A DNA stretch of 64,000 nt, taken from the NCBI GenBank assembly GCA_021397845.1, contig CM038044.1, positions 57,325,851 through 57,389,850 on the forward strand. Direction: 5' to 3'. Source of the DNA: Areca catechu (lineage: Eukaryota; Streptophyta; Magnoliopsida; Arecales; Arecaceae). The number at the start of each line of letters is the position of its first letter. Within the stretch, counting starts at the first letter, position 1. Positions 1 to 10,034 of the stretch are shown here, piece after piece. A program made the translations under genes and the position numbers. The notes under the pieces were generated by a model. It did not search any database. It was not told the DNA's origin and worked only from the letters and a program-made list of their open reading frames with translations.

Positions 1-134
1 CTTTTCATTACTAGTTTACCTGCTAATCTTTACTTGATTTCGTGACATTAGCCTACAAATTAAAATTCTAAAAAATCATTAAAAAATTAGTTTCTATTTT
101 CTTGCATTCATGGTAGTCTTAGGATCATCCCGCA
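1..134 (+). repeat. Possible 3' tail of an inserted LTR (fragment)
   Basis: Homology to Sirevirus E starts only near position 138, where the GATGGCTAC block matches E near 47831. The sequence before that is unrelated to copia gag and ends in a CCCGCA tail like the CCCGCATCA end of the D LTR at 43564-43572. I infer that an LTR element sits in the Sirevirus gag and that only its end is in the window. No second copy of a target duplication can be seen. Confidence 0.3.
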
Positions 135-137
135 TTA

Positions 138-880
138 GAAGGCAATGATGGCTACATAGAGTGACAGTGAAGACTCCAACTTAGAGAAAGAATAACCAGA
201 AGTAGCCAATCTTTGCCTCATGGCTCAAGAAGATGAGGTACAATCTGAATTTGAACTTGATTTTACATTCGATGAACTTAGAGATGCTTTTGATGAACTC
301 ATGCATGAATACAAATTATTAAAACTTGAAAAAAAAAATTAAAGAAGCATGCTAATTCATGTTCTCTTGAAAATACCAATCTTGCAAATGAAAACAATGT
401 TTTAAAAACTATGATTGATGTTTTAGAAAAAAAAAAAGAATGCTTTATCAATGAAAATAGAAGTTTTGAAAAGACCCAAGGCTATTATTACAAATAATGA
501 GCTTTCAAAGAAAAACAAAGACCTTGAGATAGAAAATAAGAAATTCAAAGAAGAGCTTGACAAAGTTAAATCTTTTGTTGAATAATTTACATTCGATTTT
601 GAAAAGTTAAGTTTATTATTGAACAATTAAAGAGCTGTATTTGATAAAGCAGGACTTGGTTATAAACAACAAAAGAACTAAAAATTTTTCAAGAATTTGT
701 TTGTTGCTGCAACATCTAATGTTACTTGTTTTAGTTGTCGAAAATTTAGGCATAAAGCATATCAGTGTGACCTAAGAAAGTTAAATAATTCTAGAAAGGT
801 TTGGGTTCCAAAAGGAACCACCATTAGTACTAACCCTAAAGGATCCAAGATGGCTTAGGTACCTAAAATAAAAACTTGAT
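138..880 (+). pseudogene. Sirevirus A gag, C-terminal coiled-coil and zinc-knuckle part
   Basis: This is the end of the capsid polyprotein of the copia element. An acidic stretch (LDFTFDELRDAFDELMHEY, around 250-310) is followed by a Lys/Glu-rich, probably coiled-coil region with several stops. A retroviral-type zinc knuckle follows at 727-768, with CX2CX4HX4C spacing (CFSCRKFRHKAYQC). It is followed by a VWVPKGTT segment that is also present in E at 48630. The upstream capsid part is outside the window or displaced by the sequence at 1-134. At least five stops or frame changes make it non-coding as it stands. Confidence 0.75.
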
Positions 881-885
881 CTATT

Positions 886-1461
886 TTGCAGGTGTATCTT
901 GCAACCAAAGAGAAGAAAAGATTGTGGTATCTTGACAGTGGTTACTCAAGACACATGACCGGAGATGTAAAGCAATTCATATCTCTTGAGGCTCTGAATG
1001 GAGGGAGTGTAACTTTTGGAGATAATGGTAAACAAAAAATCATTGGTATTGGTAAAGTTTACATCTTTCCTTATACTTTTATTGATAATATTTTATTAGT
1101 TGAAGGATTAAAGCATAATCTACTATGTATTAGTCAGTTTTGTGATAAAGGCTTTAAAGTAGTTTTTGAATCATCTCTTTGCATGGTATCTAGTCTTGAT
1201 GATAATGGAGTGAAATTTATTGAAAATAGGCATGGTAACATCTATCTTGTTGATTTTGACGATTTACCCTTACATGATAGTGAATGCCTAGTTGTAATGA
1301 ATTCCACAATTAATAAGATTAGTTGGCTTTGGCATCATAGATTAGGTCATGCAAGCATGCATCTACTTTATAAATTATGCAAAAAGAATTTAGTTAAACA
1401 TTTACCAAAATTTAGATTTGAAAAAGATAAAATTTGTGAATCTTGTCAATTTGAAAAATAA
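886..1461 (+). pseudogene. Sirevirus A protease remnant and GAG-pre-integrase domain
   Basis: The 191-residue open frame starts with WYLDSGYSRHMTGD, the copia aspartic protease active-site segment; the DSG triplet is intact at 934-942. LWHHRLGHAS near 1327-1356 and a CESCQ pair near 1436 are the zinc-binding HHCC region that precedes copia integrase. The frame closes with TAA at 1459, in the middle of what should be a continuous polyprotein, and homology goes straight on into the integrase core. The ATG at the ORF start is only an internal Met, so no initiation there is implied. Confidence 0.85.
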
Positions 1462-2390
1462 ACAAGAATATCTGTTAAAACTAAATGAATGGTTTCAACT
1501 TCTAGGCCACTAGAGCTACTCCATGTGGATCTCTTTGGACCAACTAAGATCACAAGCCTAGGAGACAAAAGATATGGACTAGTCATAATAGATGATTTTT
1601 CTCGATTTATATGGGTTTTATTTTTAGCACATAAAGATGAATCGTGTTTGGCTTTCATGAAGTTTTATCGAAAGGTTTCAAATGAAAAAGGTACTTCAGT
1701 TGTTTATATTCAAAGTGACCATGGAATTGAGTTTGAAAATCAAGATTTTGAAAATTTTTGTAATGAGAAAGGGATTGAACACAATTTTTCTATACCTTTA
1801 ATATCTCAACAAAATGGGGTGGTAGAAAAATAAATTGTACTTTAGAAGAAATGGCATGCATAATGCTTTGTAAAAATGATTTACCAAGATATTTTTGGAC
1901 AAAAGCTATTAATATTGCATGTTATATTTTAAATCATGTTTTAATTCAACCAATCTTAAAGAAAACTCCATATAAGCTTTGGAAAGAAAGAAAATGTACT
2001 TTGAAATATTTTTGGATTTTTGGTTGCCGATGTTTTATTCTAATTAATGAAAAAGATAATTTAGATAAATTTGATGCCAAGTCAGATGAAGATATCTTCT
2101 TAGAATACTTTACATCTAGCAAGGCATACAAAATTTTTAATAAAAGAACACTTGTTGAAGAGTCTATGCATGTAGTATTTGAAGAGTCAACTAACAAATC
2201 CTTTAAAAAAAAGGATACTTCTGATGAATGTGCAGGTATTGAAGGACTTAAGAAGCTAACTTTGGATGATCACCCTACCAAAGAAAATGAGAAGATCAAA
2301 ATAAGAAGAATGAAGAAGAAGCCACAAGATCTTCACCAAAGGATCTACCTAAAGAATGGAGGTATGCTCATGGACATCCTAAGGAATTAA
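1462..2390 (+). pseudogene. Sirevirus A integrase
   Basis: This is a DDE integrase core of the copia type. The first Asp is in HVDLFGPT (near 1522), the second in QSDHGIEFEN (near 1715) and the Glu in NGVVEK (near 1815). A stop and frame change follow at 1831. The frame then resumes at 1851 with the C-terminal part (YFWTKAINIACYILN, FGCRCF, FNKRTLVEESMHVVFEE). The tail is acidic and Lys-rich and runs into RT. Catalytic residues look intact, but the polyprotein is split into three pieces. Confidence 0.85.
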
Positions 2391-4015
2391 TCTTAGGTGA
2401 TCCATCGAGAGGGGTAAGAACTAGATCCTCTATTAGAAATGAATGTGATTACATTGCTTTTGTTTCACAAATTGAACCTAAATGTATTGAAGAAGCTGAA
2501 AAAGATCCTAATTGGATGATTTCTATGCAAGAAGAATTAAATCAATTTGAAAGAAATAATATTTGGACACTAATAGAAAGACCAACTAATGCTTCCATAA
2601 TTGGTACAAAATGGGTATATAAAAATAAATTAGATGAAAATGGAATAGTAACTAGAAATAAGGCTAAACTAGTAGTTAAGGGTTATAATCAAGAAGAAAG
2701 AATTAATTTTGATGAAACCTTTGCTCCAGTAGCTAAACTTGAAGCTATCTAGACTTGAAGCTATTAGATTACTTTTAGTATTTGCATATTTTATGAATTT
2801 TAAACTTTTTCAAATGGATGTTAAAAGTATATTTTTAAATGGTTATATAGTTGAAGAAGTTTTTGTTGAATAACCACCTGGTTTTGAAAATCATGCATAT
2901 CCTGATCATGTTTTCAAACTACATAAAGCACTTTATGGTTTAAAGCAAGGCCCCCGTGCATGGTATGAGAGACTTAGTAAATTTCTGATTGAAAACAATT
3001 TTATTAGAGGTCATGTTGATACTACATTATTTTTAAAGAAAAAGGCTGATGATCTTTTAGTAGTACATATCTATATTGATGATATTATCTTTGGTGCTAC
3101 TAATGATTCTTTTGGTTAAGAATTTGCAAAACTAATGTAGGGAGAGTTCGAGATGAGCATGATGGGAGAATTGAGCTACTTCCTTGGACTCCAGATTAAA
3201 CAAACAAGTAAAGGGATCTTCATCAACCAAGTTAAATACACAAAGAAGTCTTAAAAAAGTTTAGGATGGAGAAGACTAAACCTATTGGTACACCTATGAG
3301 CCCTTCATGTAATCTTGACAAGGATGAATCTGGTAAGAAAGTTGATCGAAAATTTTATAGAGGCATCATTGGATCATTACTGTACTTAACTACTACTAGA
3401 CCAAATATTATGTTTAGTGTATGCATGTATACTAGATATCAGTTTGAGCCTAAGGAATCATATTTATTGGCTGTTAAGCACATACTTAGATATATATCTG
3501 GCACTATTAATATTGGTATGTAGCACTCTAAGAATTCAGCTATTGATTTAATTTCATATTCTGATGCTGATTATGCTGGTTGTAAGTTAGATAGAAAAAG
3601 TACTTCTAGAACTTATCAATTTCTTGGAGTTAACTTAATCTCATGGTTTAGCAAAAAATAAAATTTAGTTGCACTATCAATAGCCGAGGCTGAATATATT
3701 ACAGCTGAAAGTTATGCTCAAATCTTGTGAATTAAGCAACAACTTGATAATTTTGGTATTAAATTAACCAAGTCACCAATAAGATGTGACAATACTTGTG
3801 CTATAAACTTAACTAAAAATCTTGTTCAACACTTTAAAAGTAAGCACATTGAAATTAGACATAATTTTATTAGGGATCATGTTCAAAACAATGATGTTAT
3901 GCTTGAATTTGTTTGCACTAAAATGCAATTGGCAGATATACTAACCAAGCCACTTAATGAAGATCGGTTCTATATGATTAGAAGAGAATTAAGGATCATT
4001 AATCATTTTGATTAA
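2391..4015 (+). pseudogene. Sirevirus A reverse transcriptase and RNase H
   Basis: A copia RT (RVT_2 type) starts near 2440 (WMISMQEELNQFERNNIW) and continues through GTKWVYKNKLDENG, FDETFAPVAKLEAI and KALYGLKQGPRAWYERL to the catalytic YIDDIIFGATN near 3070-3100. RNase H follows (YRGIIGSLLYLTTTRPN, SDADYAGCKLDRKST, AEAEYITAES, CDNTCAINL, KHIEIRHNFIRDHV, LADILTKPL). The natural stop is TAA at 4013-4015. Stops occur near 2750, 2872, 3118, 3138, 3254, 3523, 3660 and 3728, and a short duplication of the ACTTGAAGCTAT segment sits at about 2740-2765. Confidence 0.88.
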
Positions 4016-4475
4016 ATTTCAATCTCTTCATGTCCTTTCAAATTTTCCTTGAAAATTTTCTGATCAAATAACCTTGAAAATCATGATTAATCATTCATAG
4101 ACAATTGAAATCAATTTTTGTGATTTTCTATGATTTTTTTCTATTTTTTTTGGATTTTTGTCGAAGTGTCGACACCTCCAAGTGTTGACACTTGGACTAA
4201 GGTCGTGAGTCAACACTTGAATGGTGGGAGTCCAAGAACAAATAGAGAAAACCGATCATTTTCTCTCATTTTTTTTTCTTAATCTTTAAGCCGACTCATC
4301 CATAAATAGTATCTCATCCTTTATTTAACCCTAATCACTGTTCCAACCACCCAGTTTCTTGTTTGAACCTATTTCTTCCCAGTTTTTCACTATTCTTCTC
4401 TGATTTCTCAAGGTTTTACCGTGAAATTCCTGTTCTTTCCACCCTACATTGCTTCTTTCCCTATTTTCTTGAGAG
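4016..4475 (+). promoter_or_regulatory. Pol-ORF3 spacer with palindromes and TATA box: putative internal promoter
   Basis: This AT-rich spacer lies between the RNase H stop and the ORF3 ATG. It holds AAGTGTCGACACCT (4164-4177) and AAGTGTTGACACTT (4180-4193), near-perfect copies of the palindrome AAGTGTCGACACTT found in the LTR at 14653-14666, plus a diverged copy at 4208-4218. A TATA-like CATAAATAGTAT at 4301-4312 lies 175 bp before the ATG. The matching spacer of element E has the same plan with E's own palindrome. Promoter function is inferred, not shown. Confidence 0.45.
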
Positions 4476-5331
4476 ATGGGTCCCAGAAAATAAATTGTTA
4501 GGAGACCTTGTCAGTCTACATAAGTCACAGAGCGGTACATGAAGGTGCAACACGAGGATCCGACACTAGAGTCACCAGTTCAGCAGGACATTCCCATTAG
4601 ACTATCCATCCATGGAGTAGATAGGATGCCTCCAAGGCCATTGTTGGAGGACAGTGGGTAGATTTCGATTTTATGGACCAACACCATTTCCGCATAGGAG
4701 ATTGGTTGAGAGATGCCAGGCTGGCCCACTTCTGCTCACTGACAAAGAGATTTTATCCTGGCCTGATATGAGAGTTCTATGTCACTTTGGCCAGAGGAGC
4801 AGACTGCTAGATTACTGAGGTCCAAGGGATAGCTATACCGTACAACAGAGGTTCTGAGCAGAGCTTGGGAGATTCCGATGAGAGGTACATAGTGGACTCC
4901 TTGGTGGATCAGATGAGCAGATTGTGATGCATTTTTGAGTCAAAGGTTCTTAGAGAGGGAGACATAGTTGTTGCATCTTGACTTTCTCCAGAGATGAGAT
5001 TACTCTATCACATCATCACCTGGATACTTCTATCGAAGACTGGATGTTTCGATTTCATTACAGAGAGAACTACCTGTCATGGGTCTCTGATCTGATGGAC
5101 TTCAGTATACCTCCCCATTCTCATGGTACATAAGATGACCGAGGTAGCTACTAGCAGGAGGTTATGCTTACCGTATGGCATGGGTCTGACCATCCTCTTT
5201 AGGGCTTATGGAGTTGTAATAGATGGAGAGCTCCTCAAGCAAATACTTGATACTGACATCTACGATGAGAGATCATTGCACAGGATGGGATATCACAGAG
5301 TTAGAGGATAGTGGAGATGAAGGATCTCAGG
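4476..5331 (+). pseudogene. Sirevirus A third ORF, 5' part
   Basis: The ATG at 4476 begins MGPRK, matching MAPRRSARK at the start of ORF3 in element E (52303). Across frames the segment reads FDFMDQHHFRIGDWL, LTKRFYPGL and REFYVTLARGAD. This is the pattern of the domain annotated as putative plant transposon protein (Transposase_32) in many plant retroelements. The last part (LHRMGYHRV, near 5275-5305) aligns with LRRMGYHLQEG in E. Many stops are present. The gene is cut by chromovirus A' and resumes at 11976. The function of this protein family is unknown to me. Confidence 0.65.
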
Positions 5332-7253
5332 TGGTGTGGACACCATGATCAGAAAATATCGACAGGTTGAACCCACATCCCTGTGGATCACTTGTGAATA
5401 AAGCCCTGAACCCAACCCCTTTTACCAATTATAAATATTTTATTTTAAATTCTCTTTTATAGGCTTAGTTGGGTTTAGCCCTTTTTACCAATTAGTGTTT
5501 GTATAAAAACTTCATTTATCAGTTGTGTCAAACCCTATTGGGCTAAACCCTGTTTACCAAATTTATTCTTTTTTGTTGCATGAGGTCTTGCCTTTTGATC
5601 AAATTGGGTTCAAATCGATCAAGTGGGGCTCTAGTTATTTGATTTTGAGTCTTGTAATTATTAGTTAATTTAGTTATTGAATCCTGTAATACAAGGGGGA
5701 CCCAATTGAAGATCCATGTAACTTCATATGCACTCAAATCAAGACCCATATGCACCTAAATCAAGATTCCATATGACCCATGTGCTAGCTCAAGACAAGC
5801 CATGTGACTCCATGTGCTAGCCCAAGTCACTTGTCATATGTAACCAAGTCCTGGCACCACCTTTCTCAAGAAATTGGACAACATCACATGTTATGTCCGG
5901 ACACCACTTGACACTTCATTGGGACAACACGACTTGCCATCTCATCAGGACAACACAATACATGCCATGTCCAAATGAATTCCAAATTGGCACCCCTTCT
6001 TTTTAAGATAAGTAAATGAGAAGGAGTCTCATCCTTGGCACTCTCTCACTTAAGAATTTCATGCCAAAAATTCCAAGAGTCAGCCAAGCATCTCTTCCAT
6101 GCCAACTTCCAAGGAGTTCCAAAATAGTTGATCACCCAAATGCAAGAGGTTCAATGGTTCTCTAGTGCAGGTGTTTTGATGCTTAAGTTTCCAGAACTCA
6201 AGAGTCTCACCAAAACTCTTGAGTCTTCTTCTATCCAGACTGAAGAGTCCACTTTTCTACAAGAGCCCACATCATCCAGAATCCAGAGTCCAGCAATCAA
6301 GGCCAAGCGATGGAGCCATCTTGACCCTACATCATGACAACTCACCTTATCCTCATCTTGGCACCCAAATGAGATGAGAGCCCCATGTTATCTCCCACCT
6401 TGGAGAGAGGTCCAGATTAGCCCAGAGACAAGAGTCTAGGATGCCTATAGCAAGGATTCCAGGAGTTGTAGTCCAAGGAAAAACAAGTCTAGTCTTTATA
6501 TCCCTTACACCACTGGTTGAGGGTCTATAAATATCCCATCAACCCCCTTGTATTATTATTATTGTTCATCAATAAAGATGCTATTATGTCGAATTTCCTT
6601 TGATATGTGCATCGAGGGGTGTGACACCCATTTCCTTTTTTATCTAGAACATCGCGAGGGGTGAGGTCCTTTTTCTTTGTTCTTTGAAACATCACGGGGT
6701 GTGAGGCCCTAGTTATCCTTCCTTCCATCTAGAAAATCCTAAAACCTCCACCTTCCATCTCTTCTCTTTCACTTTTCCATCCTTTTCCTTCTTTGCTTTT
6801 TTCTAACTAAAATCTTTTTTTGTTGAGTGATTGCAAGTGATCTGGAACTAAAGTCGAGGTGTTCTTGCCTTGGAATTGATATCGTAGAAGATCGAAGCCC
6901 GAAGATCAAAATCTTAAAACCCTACCTCGAGATCCTAAGAGTTCCAACAGATCTACTTCAGAAGGAAAATTCGACATTGGTAAAATTCAAAAAAAAAAAA
7001 CCTCTCTCTCTTTAGTTTCTAAGATTTTGAAAGTAAACCCTAGTTTACGATGGTTTCTTAGCCACCAAATCCTATTTTTTTTAGTTACTTTGTTAGATCT
7101 ACTCGTGCGGGTATAAACTAATTGACTAGTTCCCCAATTGCATACTTTGAGTCTCCAAAAATCAAAAAATTATAAAAAAAAAATTAATTACTATTTTCAC
7201 TATTAATAAGGTTAATAATCAGTAGATTAGGTTTCCATTATTGTCTCACATCA
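5332..7253 (+). repeat. Chromovirus A' 5' LTR
   Basis: A 1922-bp LTR aligned end to end with 10035-11970. It has a TATA box (TATAAAT, 6536-6542), a polyadenylation-type AATAAA at 6571-6576, and three copies of a roughly 45-bp unit carrying CATCGCGGGGTGTGAGGCCC-like cores between 6608 and 6712. Short minus-strand open frames near 5543-5755 recur at the equivalent place in the other LTR and have no recognisable domain. Confidence 0.92.
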
Positions 7254-7257
7254 TCTT

Positions 7258-7269
7258 TAGTATCAGGGC
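7258..7269 (+). other. Primer-binding site of chromovirus A'
   Basis: TAGTATCAGGGC lies four bases after the LTR end and differs at two positions from TGGTATCAGAGC, the complement of the plant initiator tRNA-Met 3' end. Confidence 0.75.
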
Positions 7270-8192
7270 GAAGGTTAAACTAGGGTTTAACTGCTATTTC
7301 TGAAATTTCTGCATACCTAGAACTAGGCTGAAATTAAAACTGCATAAAACCTATCTAAGAAAATTCAAAAAAATTAGTAATAAATTTTGTGTTAATCCTT
7401 TATTAATCCTTTGATAATCATAGAAAAATCAAATAAAAATAAATTTTTATTGTTATTTTCTGGTGGAAGGAAATCACGCCTCCTAAGCGGGTATACGAAA
7501 GTATACTTATGACCCATGGGAGTAATAAGCTATGGCCGGACATGAACTCCTGAGATCAAAAATCTGAAATTAATCTGATCTAAAACTTAATTTTCTGATA
7601 ATACAAAAAAATAATTAATTTTTATTTTTTTGTTATTTTTAATTATTTTAGTTTGATTGCATCTAGGGTTTCATCTTGTGTGATTGCATCATCCAAACCT
7701 AATCTTAAGGGCACTCGATATCTACATAAGGGAGGGATTTCATCACCCTTCCTTGGCCCACAACCACCACCTTTTGCATCGATCCTAGCCTAATTAAAAT
7801 TAATTAGACTTAATTTTCTCTAGTGAGCTAGGGACACCAACAGGTCGGGTTCCAAGAATTGTGTGTAAGCTAGTGCACCCAATCCTTTGATTATCACTTG
7901 AATCTGGTGTCTAAGGCTAGAGGTCTAGAGGCAAACACCATAAGTGATTTCATGATTTTTAATAAGGACCTTGTAAGAGCAGGGGGAGCCTCCCACGACC
8001 CCATCTCTTACCTAGCCAGTGGATAGGTTAATTATTGAATTGGCTGTAATTTGAGCTGACCCATTCTACTTGAGATCTAGGTCTAGGAAACCCTAGTCCG
8101 AGTCGAGTTCTATGTGTCTACATTGCATAACCATTAAATTAGGAGTCTAACCCAATATTAGTAGTCTCACCCAAACCCAACTCAGTTTGACC
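7270..8192 (+). other. Chromovirus A' 5' leader, non-coding
   Basis: About 920 bases with no supported ORF. From roughly 7700 it matches the leader of element D (about 44040-44400), and in part the reverse complement of the leader of C. Shared blocks include CTTAAGGGCACT, TTCATCACC(C/T)TTCCTTGGCC, AGCTAGTGCACC, CTGGTGTCTAAG, GCAAACACC and the G-rich/CCTCCCA block at 7977-7995. Conservation across families whose LTRs differ suggests an RNA signal. Confidence 0.55.
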
Positions 8193-8854
8193 ATGGATTA
8201 CAACCCTGAAACCTTTCTGAGGTTCATAAATGAACAATTTACTCTATTGAATAATAAGTTTGACCGAATAGATGATCGATTAGGTAACCTAAAGAAAACC
8301 CATAAGACCTGTCCTGAACCTAAACTTGAGACACCCTTACCCACACCACCCAACCCTAGGATAGCCCCTCACCATGACCTAATCTTGGATCTTAGTTCAA
8401 AGAGACCTCTAGAATTATGGCAAAGGCCCAGTTATGGACCCAAGCATGTATCTGAGCACATACCCCTGTCTTACGAACTCAGATCCATGACCTATATATC
8501 TGAGCCCATACCCTATGAACCTAAGGAACCCATAACCCCTAGGTATCAATCTAGTGCTAGTCAGGCTTTCCTTAGTCAGCCATAACCCATTAGGATTAGT
8601 GCCCCTTATCAAAAATCAGGATTTAGCCAAATCCACCCAAGTCGATCCATTCCTCAAAAGAGTCGACCCAATTCTTACCTGAGCTGACTCAACCCTAATC
8701 CGAGCTGACCTACCCCTACTACTCTAGATCCTAGCCAATTTCTCCTTAACCGACCTACTCCTACTACCCTATTGGTTCACCAGGATAACATTGAAGAAGT
8801 GTATGAAGCTGAAGTGAACTTAGTGGTGAGTATGAGGGAGAAGAGGAAATACAT
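8193..8854 (+). pseudogene. Chromovirus A' gag N-terminal part
   Basis: I chose the ATG at 8193 because TTTGACCATGGA is shared with the gag start of element D (44528); an upstream in-frame TTG at 8187 is not needed. The product (MDYNPETFLRFINEQF, LNNKFDRIDDRLGNL, ETPLPTPPNPR) aligns with D gag (MNNRFTQVKDNLGNL, ESPLHTPPNPRRAP). The frame closes at 8583. The following bases to about 8850 are Pro/Thr-rich remnants with stops. The retrotransposon-gag core (WYE...RLYW type) seen in D and C is missing here. Confidence 0.7.
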
Positions 8855-9349
8855 ATGGCTAACCCAGAATTGGCTAACCTAGTAGACACCCAGGCTAAAG
8901 CCAGCCTAGAAATAGTTGACCCTGATTATACCCTGACTGAAACAATACTGGTAGGACCCTTAGAAAAAGAGATCCAAGAAGAACCTAACCCTATTGTTGA
9001 GACTTTACCTGAGAAAATACAAGAGACTCAAGTCATAGAGCCTATTGAGGACATGATTTCTTTAGTCTGGTACCCTCAAGCTGAAGTCACCCCTTCGACT
9101 CCAATTGAAGATCTCTTCCTTGAAATTGCTGACCCATTCTTCCATCAAGTAGACCTTTTAGTGCCTATAGATGTAATTCAGTAGCTAAACTTTAAGGTCA
9201 ACCCCATTAGTCTAGGGCTATTCCCTGAAAACCCTTCTTATTTCCAGTCTAACCCCAGATCTATTTCTTATTTTCGACCTTTTCCTGAAGCTTTATATGT
9301 TACTCTAACCAATAGATTGCATTGTATAGAGGTTAGCATATTACATACA
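8855..9349 (+). pseudogene. Acidic spacer ORF occupying the usual pol position in chromovirus A'
   Basis: A 109-residue frame to 9184, then further homologous sequence to about 9349. It is acidic and Pro-rich (EKIQETQVIEPIEDM, PSTPIEDLFLEIADPF, VDLLVPIDVIQ). The same segment occurs in element C on the minus strand (PPTPVDDLFLELIKSS, QVDLMSPID). It carries no protease or RT motif. I do not recognise a function. Its presence in two different families at the same place, between gag and integrase, argues against random sequence. Confidence 0.55.
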
Positions 9350-9999
9350 TTCATTAAGCATGTTAGATTTGCCACTTATTTTTAGAGAACCTTATGGCAT
9401 CTATTAGGAGTCCATGCACCATTCTCAACTGCATGTCACCCACCAACCAAGGGTCAAGCTCAGTTGTAGTTTAGGGTTTACATGCATGTCAATAAAAAAA
9501 AAAGAAAAAAGACTCAAAGAAACTCAATAAAGGAGACTTTGTCATGGTTAGACTACGACCTGAATGGTTTCCACCTGGAACTATAAAAAAGTTACATGCA
9601 TGTAGTAGTGGACCATACAAAGTAATTAGAAAAATCAGATCTAATGCCTACATGCTTGAGTTACCACCTGAACTAGGTATTAGTCCAACTTTCAATGTTT
9701 CAGACCTTATTGAGTATAGGGAGCCAACGTTGATTCCTAGTGTGCTATTTAGGCCTAATCTAGTCCTTGAGAGTGAACCAACCCAAGTGTATCCACCTAC
9801 CATACCACCACCCTGGAAAGACAAGATCGAGTGGATCTTGGATGACAAGATCATTGCTACTCGAAGCAAAGATTACCAGCAATATTTGGTTTGTTGGCAA
9901 GGACGACTTGAAACTGGTGATTCTTGGATTACCAGAGAGGACTTGCAGAGAGTTGATCCAGACATACTAGAGTGCTATTATAGCGACATTGATCCATAA
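9350..9999 (+). pseudogene. Chromovirus A' integrase C-terminal part with chromodomain
   Basis: The start matches the integrase core (HVRFATYF, then stop, RTLWHLLGVH; compare VRFTSYFWKILWHLL in D). From 9544 an open frame gives VRLRPEWFPPGTIKKLHA, PYKVIRKI and AYMLELPPELGISPTFNVSDL, the Ty3 integrase C-terminal module. It is followed by a chromodomain (YQQYLVCWQGRLETGDSWI, TREDLQRVDPDILECY), which is thought to direct insertion to chromatin. The stop TAA at 9997 lies 35 bp before the 3' LTR. The catalytic DDE residues are missing or disrupted. Confidence 0.85.
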
Positions 10000-10018
10000 T
10001 TGACAGGGTCGAGTTTCT

Positions 10019-10034
10019 CCTACCCGGGGAGAAT
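10019..10034 (+). other. Polypurine tract of chromovirus A'
   Basis: CTACCCGGGGAGAATT immediately precedes the 3' LTR. The GGGGAGAATT core is the plus-strand primer; the matching C sequence is CGGGAGAATT (minus strand, 36141-36150). Confidence 0.7.
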
